A stretch of 33,198 nucleotides of DNA. It comes from Tabrizicola sp. Its GTDB lineage: Bacteria; Pseudomonadota; Alphaproteobacteria; Rhodobacterales; Rhodobacteraceae. The translations under genes and the position numbers were made by a program. The stretch is from NCBI GenBank assembly GCA_025458105.1, contig JALOTD010000078.1, positions 1-33,198 on the forward strand. Direction: 5' to 3'. Numbering within the stretch: the stretch's first letter is position 1; each line of letters opens with the position of its first letter. Below the pieces are notes generated by a model. It made no database searches, was not told where the DNA came from, and saw only the letters and a program-made list of their open reading frames with translations. Shown one piece after another: positions 7,795 through 16,100 of this stretch.

Positions 7795-8828
7795 AAGGTC
7801 GGGTTCTGGTCTTGGACGAGCTGGCCGGGCGGCAGGCGGCGGCGCTGATGGTGGACGGGCGGCTGGAAGAGCTGGCGATCGACCCGGAGGGAGATGCGAT
7901 CCTGCCGGGCGCGATCTACCGCGCGGTGGCGGACCGGCCGGTGAAGGGCCAGGGAGGCATCTTCGTGAAACTGCCGGGCGGGTCGGGGTTTCTGCGGCAG
8001 ATCTCGGGCGTGGCGCCGGGTCAGCGGCTTCTGGTGCAGGTCACGGGTCCGACTGAGGCGGGAAAGGCCGCTCCGGTGACGACGCGGCTGCTCTTCAAGT
8101 CGCGCTTTGCGATCATCACGCCGGATGCACCGGGGTTGAACATCAGCCGCCGGATCAAGGATGACGCGCGGCAGGCAGAGCTGGCGGCGCTGGCCGAAGC
8201 GGGCATGGCGGGAGCTGAGCCTCGGCTGGGGCTGATCCTGCGGTCGGGCTGCCTGGAGGCCGAGGACCAGGCAGTCGTCGAGGATATCGCAGCGATGCGG
8301 GGACTGGCCGAGGCGGTGCTGGCCGATATGACGGGGAGCCCGGAGTTGCTGGTCGACGGGCCGGGCGCGCATGATCTGGCGTTCCGCGACTGGCTGGACC
8401 CTGCCGTGGACGAGGCCGACACCGATCCCGGCAGTTTTGACCGCCAGGGAGTGGCCGAAGTTTTGGACGCGTTGCGAGGCCCGCGGGTGGTGCTGGAAGG
8501 CGGCGGCCACATGATGATCGAGCCGACACGAGCGCTGGTGGCGGTGGATGTGAATACGGGGCCGGATACGACTCCGGCTGCCGCGCTGAAGGCGAACATC
8601 GCGGCGGCGCGCGACTTGCCGCGTCAGTTGCGGCTGCGGGGCTTGGGCGGGCAGGTGGTGATCGACTTCGCGCCGATCCCAAAACGCGACCGTCAGGTGC
8701 TGGATCAGGTGCTGAAGGCCGCGTTCAAGGCCGAGGGCGAGGCGAACCTGGCGGGCTGGACCACGCTTGGCCTGTACGAGTTGACCCGCAAGCGCGACCG
8801 ACTTCCCCTGACCGAGGTGCTGCCGTGA
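7791..8828 (+). CDS. ribonuclease E/G family protein (short form)
   Basis: This 345-residue protein corresponds to the catalytic region of RNase E/G. The two metal-binding segments are visible as [15 protein letters not shown] (about residue 250) and [15 protein letters not shown] (about 285), which carry the Asp residues that hold Mg. It is shorter than E. coli RNase G (489 residues) and has no C-terminal scaffold. The short form is what I expect in this genomic position in Rhodobacteraceae, so it is probably not truncated. It starts inside the maf stop (ATGA), and its stop overlaps the yacG GTG, indicating an operon of coupled genes. Confidence 0.85.
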   Translation: MKGRVLVLDELAGRQAAALMVDGRLEELAIDPEGDAILPGAIYRAVADRPVKGQGGIFVKLPGGSGFLRQISGVAPGQRLLVQVTGPTEAGKAAPVTTRLLFKSRFAIITPDAPGLNISRRIKDDARQAELAALAEAGMAGAEPRLGLILRSGCLEAEDQAVVEDIAAMRGLAEAVLADMTGSPELLVDGPGAHDLAFRDWLDPAVDEADTDPGSFDRQGVAEVLDALRGPRVVLEGGGHMMIEPTRALVAVDVNTGPDTTPAAALKANIAAARDLPRQLRLRGLGGQVVIDFAPIPKRDRQVLDQVLKAAFKAEGEANLAGWTTLGLYELTRKRDRLPLTEVLP

Positions 8829-9001
8829 CCTGCCCGATATGCGGCAAGCCGACCGCCACGGAGTACCGCCCCTTCTGTTCCCGCCGCTGCGCAGATGTCG
8901 ACCTGGGCCGCTGGCTGACCGAGAGCTACCGCATTACCGCCGACAGCGAGGACGAGGCCGAAGACGGGCTGCCAGAGCCCGAGGATCCGAAGGCGCATTA
9001 A
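8825..9001 (+). CDS. yacG: YacG-type zinc protein (DNA gyrase inhibitor family)
   Basis: This short gene starts at a GTG overlapping the RNase stop (GTGA) and encodes 58 residues beginning [19 protein letters not shown], then RRCADVDLGRWLTESYRI. The four cysteines (CxxC and CxxxC) form the YacG zinc site, and DLGRWL is the family signature. E. coli YacG binds GyrB and inhibits gyrase. The acidic tail (DEAEDGLPEPEDP) is typical. It is the last protein gene of the backbone before tRNA-Phe and the island. Confidence 0.9.
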   Translation: MTCPICGKPTATEYRPFCSRRCADVDLGRWLTESYRITADSEDEAEDGLPEPEDPKAH

Positions 9002-9061
9002 GGGGCGTTTTCCCTCTGGACAGCCCCCGGCGCCTTGGATATCACGCGGCCACCAAAGCGT

Positions 9062-9137
9062 GCCCAGATAGCTCAGTTGGTAGAGCAGCGGATTGAAAAT
9101 CCGCGTGTCGCTGGTTCGATTCCGGCTCTGGGCACCA
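9062..9137 (+). tRNA. tRNA-Phe (GAA)
   Basis: This is a complete 76-base cloverleaf: acceptor GCCCAGA pairing with TCTGGGC, D arm GCTC...GAGC, anticodon stem GCGGA/TCCGC around TTGAAAA (anticodon GAA), T arm GCTGG-TTCGATT-CCGGC, discriminator A and encoded CCA. Its 3' end is the attachment site of the adjacent island and stays intact after integration, as is usual for tRNA-targeting integrases. Confidence 0.97.
9123..9137 (+). other. attL core of the genomic island (3' end of tRNA-Phe)
   Basis: The last 15 bases of the tRNA, CGGCTCTGGGCACCA, recur with one base missing as CGGCTCTGGCACCA at 28245-28258. The integrase gene begins 132 bases downstream. The outer boundary of the core cannot be set exactly because the far copy is degenerate. 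Confidence 0.6.
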
Positions 9138-9216
9138 CGAAACGCTTGGTATACAAGGGTTTTTGAGATTTGTTTGTCCGATACGCTCCGACGACGTCCG
9201 CATCGATCCACGCCAT

Positions 9217-9269
9217 TTGGGGGTATCGCTGGGGGTATCGACCGAAGCTTGGGAAAGGCGATACCCCCA
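9217..9269. repeat. integrase arm-type repeats, left end
   Basis: TTGGGGGTATCG (from 9217) and CTGGGGGTATCG (from 9229) are tandem near-copies, and an inverted copy CGATACCCCCA (9259-9269) abuts the integrase start codon. The tandem pair recurs at 28162-28185 with three differences in 24 bases. Such repeats on both sides of the core are typical binding sites for the integrase N-terminal domain, and the inverted copy could let the integrase repress itself. Confidence 0.6.
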
Positions 9270-10460
9270 ATGCCCCTGAGCGACACAGCTATTCGCAACC
9301 TGAAGCCCCGAGAAAAACCGTACAAGGTCGCCGACTTTGACGGGCTGTTCGTACTGGTGAAGCCAAGCGGCTCTCGGCTTTGGCAGTTCAAGTACCGGAT
9401 TGGTGGCAAAGAAAAACTCCTCTCGATCGGCCCCTACCCCGAGACCAGCCTGGCTCAAGCGAGAGCAAAGCGTGACGCTGCTAGATCAATGGTTGCTAAT
9501 GGCATCGACCCAAGTGAGGCCAAGCAAGAGCAGAAGCGGCGGAGCCAGGTGCAGGACCGGGTGACTTTTGCCGCTCAGGCCCGCGAGTACCTCGATAAGA
9601 TCCGCCGCGAAGGGCGCGCGGATATGACCATGCGCAAGTTGGAATGGCTTCTAGGCATGGCCATCGATGATCTGGGCGAACGCCCGATCGCCGATATTTC
9701 CGCGCCTGAGGTGTTGCGCTGCCTTCGCAAGGTCGAAGCGCGAGGAACCCATGAAACTGCGCGGCGTTTGCGTTCTACAATGGGCACAGTGTTTCGGTTT
9801 GCCGTTGCCTCAGGCATCGCGACGCCCGATCCGACTTACGCCCTCCGCGATGCCCTTGTTCGACCGAAGGCCAGCCCACGCGCAGCGATCGTCGAGCCTG
9901 TCGAGTTGGGCAAGTTGCTGCGCGCCATCGCAGGCTACAATGGACAGGCCGTCACAAAGATTGCCCTGGAACTTCTGGCGCTGCTTGTGCCGCGTCCGGG
10001 TGAGTTGCGGCAGGCGCGTTGGTCCGAGTTCGATCTTGCTGCTGCGGTCTGGTCGGTCCCTGCTGAGCGCATGAAGATGCGTCGCCCTCATCGCGTGCCG
10101 CTGCCTGATCGGGCGCTGACTCTCTTGAAGGATCTGAAGGCGCTGACCGGGCATACCGAATTCGTTCTTCCGTCGCTTGTCTCGGTCAAGCGAGTCATGA
10201 GCGAGAACACCCTGAATACGGCCCTGCGCAGGATGGGCTATGGTGCCGAAGAAATGACGGCGCATGGCTTCCGGGCGACCTTTTCGACCCTTGCAAACGA
10301 AAGCGGCCTTTGGAACCCTGACGCGATTGAGCGGGCGCTCGCTCACGTCGAAGCCAATGATGTTCGCCGCGCCTATGCTAGGGGTGAACATTGGGAAGAA
10401 CGCGTGCGGATGGCGGCTTGGTGGGCAGATAAACTCGAAGCCTTGGCCGGATCGCCCTGA
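9270..10460 (+). CDS. int: P4-type tyrosine integrase
   Basis: This 396-residue tyrosine recombinase has the DUF4102-type N-terminal arm-binding domain (MPLSDTAIRNLKPREKPYKV, then VKPSGSRLWQFKYR) and a C-terminal catalytic domain. Catalytic residues are Arg in LLVPRPGELRQARW, His-x-x-Arg in AHGFRATFSTLANESG, a late His in ALAHVEANDVRRAY, and Tyr in RAYARGEHWEERV. The ATG at 9270 sits at the end of an inverted arm repeat; a longer frame would begin inside tRNA-Phe and is rejected. It lies next to the tRNA it targets, and it probably catalyses island integration and excision. It appears intact. Confidence 0.93.
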   Translation: MPLSDTAIRNLKPREKPYKVADFDGLFVLVKPSGSRLWQFKYRIGGKEKLLSIGPYPETSLAQARAKRDAARSMVANGIDPSEAKQEQKRRSQVQDRVTFAAQAREYLDKIRREGRADMTMRKLEWLLGMAIDDLGERPIADISAPEVLRCLRKVEARGTHETARRLRSTMGTVFRFAVASGIATPDPTYALRDALVRPKASPRAAIVEPVELGKLLRAIAGYNGQAVTKIALELLALLVPRPGELRQARWSEFDLAAAVWSVPAERMKMRRPHRVPLPDRALTLLKDLKALTGHTEFVLPSLVSVKRVMSENTLNTALRRMGYGAEEMTAHGFRATFSTLANESGLWNPDAIERALAHVEANDVRRAYARGEHWEERVRMAAWWADKLEALAGSP

Positions 10461-10482
10461 TCGACGAAGGAAAGATGGGCCT

Positions 10483-11259
10483 TTGGTAGAAGACTTGGAA
10501 AAGGGTGGCCTGATCCGGCGGATCATCGACAGCTCGCTGGGAGAGTTGGCGCACTGGCAGCGGCCTGTTTCGCTCCCAAGCATCGGCCCCACTTTTCCAG
10601 AGGTCTATAGCCGGTTCGAAAACGAACTCTCCGAGTGGCGCGCTGAAACAAAAGAGCGGCTCGAGCTTTGGTCCCTCCGAGAGCTTGGTGAGATCTCGCC
10701 GGAAAGTGAGGCTCCAAGTCTGAACCCAATGTATGATGAACACGGAAGGCTAGGATCTGCCGCGATCGCTTTGCGGCGCCTCAAGGCGTTCGTGCCCCAG
10801 GATTTCGTGGGTGGCTGGGCGGTGGCTGGGAAAGAAATCGACCTCCCATATTGGACGTCTTTTGCATCTGTCTCATTGAATGATCTGGTGTTTCTGAGCC
10901 TCGGCCGTGAACCTAGAAAGGCAAGCTTTCTTGCGGCTTGCGAGACCTACGGTCGTTCGGACGAGGGAGACACCCTTCTGTACTTCTTGGAGGACCGGCT
11001 GGAACTTGTCGCAAATGCTATGGGCCTTGATCCAGAGGATCACACGGCGAAGGTTGAACTCAAGGCCTTCTTCGATTGGGTCGAGGAAACCCAGCTTCCG
11101 ATCGACCGTACATTCTACCTTGCGCTGCAAAATCGCTTCAGGCCGGAAGCGTTGTCGGCGACCACCGAGGTCCAGGAGCAGCCTTCGAGTGGTGGTACCA
11201 AAGGCACCAAGTTTGATCCGCGTGAACGCTCCTCATTTTTGCCACTAAAAGATAATTAA
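10483..11259 (+). CDS. hypothetical protein downstream of the integrase
   Basis: I do not recognise this protein of about 258 residues. The frame stays open upstream into the integrase gene, but a TTG at 10483 is preceded by GAAGGAAAG at suitable spacing and falls 22 bases after the integrase stop, so I take it as the start. The protein is mixed alpha-helical and charged, with no signal peptide or membrane segment. A WSLRELGEISPE segment and an acidic LDPEDHTAKVELKAFFDWVEE segment are notable. It is followed by regulator genes and may be an island accessory protein. The start is uncertain; the coding frame is likely real. Confidence 0.6.
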   Translation: MVEDLEKGGLIRRIIDSSLGELAHWQRPVSLPSIGPTFPEVYSRFENELSEWRAETKERLELWSLRELGEISPESEAPSLNPMYDEHGRLGSAAIALRRLKAFVPQDFVGGWAVAGKEIDLPYWTSFASVSLNDLVFLSLGREPRKASFLAACETYGRSDEGDTLLYFLEDRLELVANAMGLDPEDHTAKVELKAFFDWVEETQLPIDRTFYLALQNRFRPEALSATTEVQEQPSSGGTKGTKFDPRERSSFLPLKDN

Positions 11260-11374
11260 AACAATGTGTTGCTGCTATTCATTCAGCGAGATAGCTAATC
11301 CTCCTAGCGTTTGAACGGATCGCTGAAACTCACCTCGTCCCGCAATGGACTTCTCTGCGCCGAGGTGAACGAAG

Positions 11375-11578
11375 ATGTCCTTCCCTGACTTTCCAAAGAC
11401 CGGGCTCGTCCGGCTTTCGGCCATTCTGGCCCCATTTGGTCCGATCCCCGTTTCGAAGTCGACGTGGTGGGCGGGTGTACGCTCGGGGCGGTTTCCCCAG
11501 CCCCTGAAGCTTGGCCCGCGCACCACCGTCTGGCGCGCCGAAGACATCCGGGCGCTCTTTGAGGAGCGCTCGGCATGA
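11375..11578 (+). CDS. AlpA-family helix-turn-helix regulator
   Basis: This 67-residue protein has the AlpA-like pattern: an initial GLVRLSAILAPFG helix, then VSKSTWWAGVRSGRFPQP (recognition helix) and TVWRAEDIRALFE. AlpA proteins bind DNA and switch integrase or excision functions of P4-like elements; small members also act as excisionases. The ATG is preceded by GAGGTGAACGAAG. Its stop overlaps the next gene's ATG (ATGA). Position near two recombinases supports a role in island mobility. Confidence 0.8.
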   Translation: MSFPDFPKTGLVRLSAILAPFGPIPVSKSTWWAGVRSGRFPQPLKLGPRTTVWRAEDIRALFEERSA

Positions 11579-12000
11579 TCAAACGCAAGGGTCCCCACAC
11601 CATCAAGTCCGCCCGCTGCTATACGATGGCGGAGGCATCGGATTGCCTCGGTGTTTCGCTGAATACGATCCGCAATTACGTTCAGGTCGGCCTTCCGATC
11701 CTCCGGGCCGAGCGTCCGTTTCTGATTCCTGGGGCGGAGCTCAAGGCCTGGCTTACCGCCAAGCACCAGCGCGCCAAGCAGCCCTTGAAGCCCGAGCAGA
11801 TGCTTTGCTTGCGCTGCAAGACGCCCCAGACGCCCCTTGGCGGCATGGTCGATTGCACCCCCCTCAGCTCCGGCAAACTGCAGTTGACGGGCCTCTGCCC
11901 CTCCTGCGGCAGAGTCATCCATCGGGTCGCAAGTCTGCGTCAGCTTCCCGACTTTGCCCGGTTCTTCGAGGTCAAGCCGAGCAAGCCGAAAGCACCCTAA
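11575..12000 (+). CDS. HTH / zinc-ribbon DNA-binding protein
   Basis: This 141-residue protein has an N-terminal MerR- or excisionase-like helix-turn-helix (YTMAEASDCLGVSLNTIRNY, then PFLIPGAELKAWL) followed by a zinc ribbon with CLRCK near residue 79 and CPSCG near residue 115. It is translationally coupled to the AlpA-like gene and lies 51 bases before a recombinase gene that has decayed. I infer a recombination-directionality or regulatory role for that recombinase. The exact family is not recognised. Confidence 0.65.
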   Translation: MIKRKGPHTIKSARCYTMAEASDCLGVSLNTIRNYVQVGLPILRAERPFLIPGAELKAWLTAKHQRAKQPLKPEQMLCLRCKTPQTPLGGMVDCTPLSSGKLQLTGLCPSCGRVIHRVASLRQLPDFARFFEVKPSKPKAP

Positions 12001-12050
12001 GCGATCCCCTCTAACCCCACTCAAATTGCAACTTCAAAACGGAGCCTGAC

Positions 12051-12938
12051 ATGTCCACCAAACTCAATGAAACCAACGAACGGATGAAGCGCAAATTCGC
12101 CGTGTGGCGCCGGGAAGCGGATGGCGCTGACCATAAAACTGTCGACAAGGAACTTGAAGCGGTCCGCCGCTTTGAGGTCTCGACCGGAGTGCGCTCGTTC
12201 AAGCTGTTCCGTGTCGACCAGGCTGTCGATTTCAAGCGCAAGCTGGAAGCGGCGACCAACCCGAAAACCAAGCAGTCTCTGTCAAAAGCCACGATCGACG
12301 GCATCTTGCGTGGGGTGAAGACCTTCTTCCGCTGGCTGGCTGACCAGCCTGGTTACCGCTCGCGCATCAAGCACAGCGATGTTCAGTACTTTTCGATCAA
12401 CGCCAAGGATGCAAGGACCGCACATGCGCGGCGTGAGGTTCACTACCCGACGATCGAGCAGTGCCGCCATGCTTTCTCTTTGATGCCTGAGGTCACGCCG
12501 ATCGAGCGTCGCAACAAGGCGCTCTTCGCATTTCTCATGCTGACCGGAGCGCGCATCGGGGCCTTGGCTTCCCTTCGCCTTAAGCACGTCGACGTGGCTG
12601 CTTGCTGCGTTTACCAGGACGCGCGCGAGGTGAAGACGAAGGCATCCGCTGGGTCGAGTTCCTCGTTAGGGACATGCTTTTTGGTCCGCAGGATGCACTC
12701 TTCCCGAAACCGACGGTGGGTGTTGTCGACGGTGAGTTCGCGGTGACTGGACTGTCCCGCGAGACCTATCAGGGGACTACGCAGCTCCGTGAGGTGATTG
12801 GCAATGCCTTCGCTAACGCAGGCTTGCCGCGGTTTCACCCGCATGGTTTCCGCAAGACGCTGGTCGCACTCGCCAATGAAGTCTGCAAGACGCCCCAGTC
12901 GCCAGCGCGACTTGATCCGCGGAGAAGCTCGGGCCTAA
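12051..12938 (+). pseudogene. second tyrosine recombinase, two internal out-of-frame deletions
   Basis: The N-terminal part runs from an ATG with GGAG upstream and includes the core-binding domain and ALFAFLMLTGARIGALASLR with the first catalytic Arg. Homology breaks after REVKTK (about 12640). It resumes in another frame as WVEFLVRDMLFGPQDALFPK and continues to FHPHGFRKTLVALANEVCKT (His-x-x-Arg). It breaks again near 12900 and ends in the first frame with RQRDLIRGEARA and a stop at 12938. The two gaps lack roughly 20 and 28 codons by recall of relatives; the second removes the late His and the Tyr nucleophile. The protein cannot be active as read. Confidence 0.75.
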
Positions 12939-13059
12939 GTCTCTCACGGCCATCAGCAAGCCACGCAAAGCATGTTGGCCCCTCGGCTTCCGAGGGGCCA
13001 ATTTCATTTAGGGCCTACCCGACCCGAGTGCTTTGGGAAGTTTCTGGCAGAAAGAACGC

Positions 13060-13170
13060 ATGAGCTTGCAGTCAGGACAATCCCTTTCTTGCTTCCATGA
13101 GGAGCAGGGTTATCAATGGGTTGATGAATTACTCAGCAACGAGAGCCCGGTCGTAACGTTTGAACCCTGA
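13060..13170 (+). CDS. small ORF overlapping the start of the helicase fusion
   Basis: A 36-codon frame runs from ATG 13060 (MSLQSGQSLSCFHEEQGYQW, then VDELLSNESPVVTFEP) to TGA 13168-13170 and overlaps the TTG start of the next gene by 11 bases. It could be a leader that couples translation to the TTG-started gene, which otherwise lacks a clear ribosome site. No homologue is recognised. Confidence 0.3.
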   Translation: MSLQSGQSLSCFHEEQGYQWVDELLSNESPVVTFEP

Positions 13171-16100
13171 CACTTCCCCTTTCTTGTCGACCTGTGTCTC
13201 GATCGATCTGGAGGTTGATCCTAAGTCAGCCAGCGTCTTTGCCTTTGCGGCGGTGCGGGGCGTGCGCGCTATGGTTCACAAAGGGTCCGCATTGGATGCC
13301 GCCCTGGACCGGCTGGAAGAGTTCTGCGACGGCGCAGCGCATCTCGTTGGCCATAACATCCTGCGCCACGACCTCCCGCACTTGATGGCCAACCGGGCGC
13401 GGCTTGAGAGTTTAGGGACTGCGCCTATCGATACGCTGTGGCTGAACCCGTTGGCCTTTCCGCGCAATCCTTACCACCATCTGGTCAAGCATTATCACGA
13501 TGGGCGGCTGCAGGTCGGCCATGTGAATGACCCCGAACAGGACGCGCGGCTGGCGCTGCAGGTGCTGGCAGACCAGATCGCGGCATTCACCCGGCTGGCA
13601 CAGGAGGCGCCCGATGTGGTGCTTGCCTATCACCATCTGACGACGCGGGGTGAGGCCTCGGCCGGGTTCGATGCGCTGCTCCAATCCTTACGCGGCCCTG
13701 CACCGGATGAGGCCGCAGCCCATGCCGCCATCCGTCGCCTGCTGGACGGCCGCGCCTGCAATCATCGGTTGAACCAGACCCTTGGCCGCCTGTCCGATCC
13801 GCGCAACAGCTGGCCGATGGCCTATGCGCTTTCGTGGATTTCGGTCGCGGGCGGAGACTCGGTCATGCCGCCCTGGGTGCGGATGCAGTTTCCGCAGGCG
13901 GGGCGGATCGTGCGGCATCTGCGCGACACCAATTGCGGCGATCCGGGCTGCGCCTGGTGCGTGGAGAAGAACAATCCCAACGCCGCACTCGAACGCTGGT
14001 TCGGCTTTCCGTCCTTCCGCCCGCAGCCGGTTGATGACATGGGCCGCCCGTTGCAGGAGCGGATTGTGGCCGAGGCGATGGCGGGCAAATCGGTGCTGGG
14101 CATCCTGCCCACCGGTACGGGCAAATCGGTTTGCTACCAGATCCCGGCGCTGTCTCGGTTCGACAAGACCGGGGCGTTGACAGTCATGATTTCGCCGCTG
14201 GTCGCGCTGATGGCTGATCAGGTGGAGGGGCTGGCGCGGGCCGGAATCTCCAGTGCCGTCACAGTGAACGGCATGCTGTCGCTGCCGGAACGTCATGACG
14301 CGCTGGAGAAGGTACGTATGGGAGATGCGGCGATGCTGCTGATCTCGCCCGAACAGTTGCGCTCGCCGTCAATCCGCACGGTGCTGCAACAGCGCGAGGT
14401 CGGGCTTTGGGTTCTGGACGAGGCGCATTGCATCAGCAAATGGGGCCACGATTTCCGGCCTGACTACCGCTATGTGAGCCGCTTCATCAAGGAGTTCTCC
14501 GGCGACAGCCCAGCGCCTGTCCTGTGCCTGACTGCCACAGCCAAGCCGGAGGTGGTGCGCGACATCCGTGACCACTTCCAGACCCGCCTCGGGGTGGACC
14601 TGATGCTGCTGGATGGCGGTGCCGTACGGACCAACCTGTCCTTTGCAGTGCTGCCTACGCAGAAGGCGACCAAGCTGACCGATATTCTGTCGGCGATCGA
14701 GGCGAACTTGCCGCCCGAGGGTGCATCGGGGGCTGTGGTCTATTGTGCGACACGCGGCGCGACGGAAAAGGTGGCGGAGTTCCTGAAAGGGCAGGGGCTG
14801 GCGGCGGACTTCTTCCACGCTGGACTGCCGCCCGACCGCAAACGCGACGTGCAAGAGGCGTTTAGGACCGGCCAGTTGCGTGTGATCGCAGCGACTAATG
14901 CCTTTGGGATGGGGATCGACAAGCCGGATATCCGGCTGGTCGTGCATGGCGATATTCCGGGGTCGTTGGAAAACTACCTGCAAGAGGCAGGCCGCGCGGG
15001 GCGGGATCGCGGCCCGGCCAACTGCGTGCTGCTATTCAGCCCCGAGGATGTGGAGCGGCAATTCTCGCTGTCCGCCCGCTCGCGTCTGGCAAGGCATGAG
15101 ATCGGCGCAATCCTGAAGGCGCTGCGGCGGATGGAAAAGCATAAGTCGGGCGAAGTGGTGGCCACGCCGGGCGAGATCGTGCGCGAGGAGAAGGATCAGG
15201 AGTTCGAGCGCGACAAGACCACCGACGACACCCGCGTGAAAACTGCTGTGGCCTGGCTGGAAGAAGCGACGCTGCTTTCCCGCGAGGAGAACCGGGTTCA
15301 GGTGTTCCCGTCATCGCTGCGCATCCGGTCAGTGGAAGAGGCTTCGGCCATTTTGGAAAAGGCGCAAATCACCGGGGTTAGGCGCACCCAACTGATGGAC
15401 CTTGTGCGCCATGTGATGAACGCGCCTGTCGACGCTGGGGTCTCCACGGATGACCTGACGGGCGCTTGTGGATTATCGGGGCGAGAGTTGCACCGGGCCT
15501 TTGCCGATCTTGAGGTGATGGGCATCGCCAGCAACGACACGGGCATCACGGTCTATCTTCATCTGGGGGTCGAGGATGCCTCGGCCCGCCGTCTGGATCA
15601 CGCGGCCCGGATGGAGGCCGATTTGATCGCCATGATGCAAGAGGCCGTGCCGGATGCCGAAGGGGCAGAGGCGCAACCTTTGAATCTCACCGAGACCTGT
15701 CAGGCCTTACGCGACAAGGGCCACGCCCAAGTGCGCCCCGATCTGGTGGAAACGGCCTTGCGCGGCATGGCGCAGGATGGGCGCGATCAGGATGGCGTGC
15801 GGGGGAACCTGACGCTCCGCAAGGTCAGCCGGAATACGATCTTCGTGCGGCTGGAACGGTCATGGCCCGTGGTCGCCCGTACCGCCGATCTGCGGCGGCA
15901 GGGGGCGCAGGCGCTGCTGGCGCATCTGACGGGTAAGGTCGCCAAAGGCACGCGCGGCAAGGACATTCAGGTGGAAACCACCCTTGGCGCGATGCTGGAC
16001 GCGCTGAACGGTGACGCGCTGTTGCGGGCCGAGGTCAAGGACATGACCCGCTTGATGGACCGCGCGCTTTTGTGGCTGCACGAACAGCAAGTAGCTACCT

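Noticed and set aside
9093..9269. Longer integrase start inside tRNA-Phe
   Set aside because: The extension covers tRNA and arm repeats. The ATG at 9270 gives the standard integrase N-terminus.
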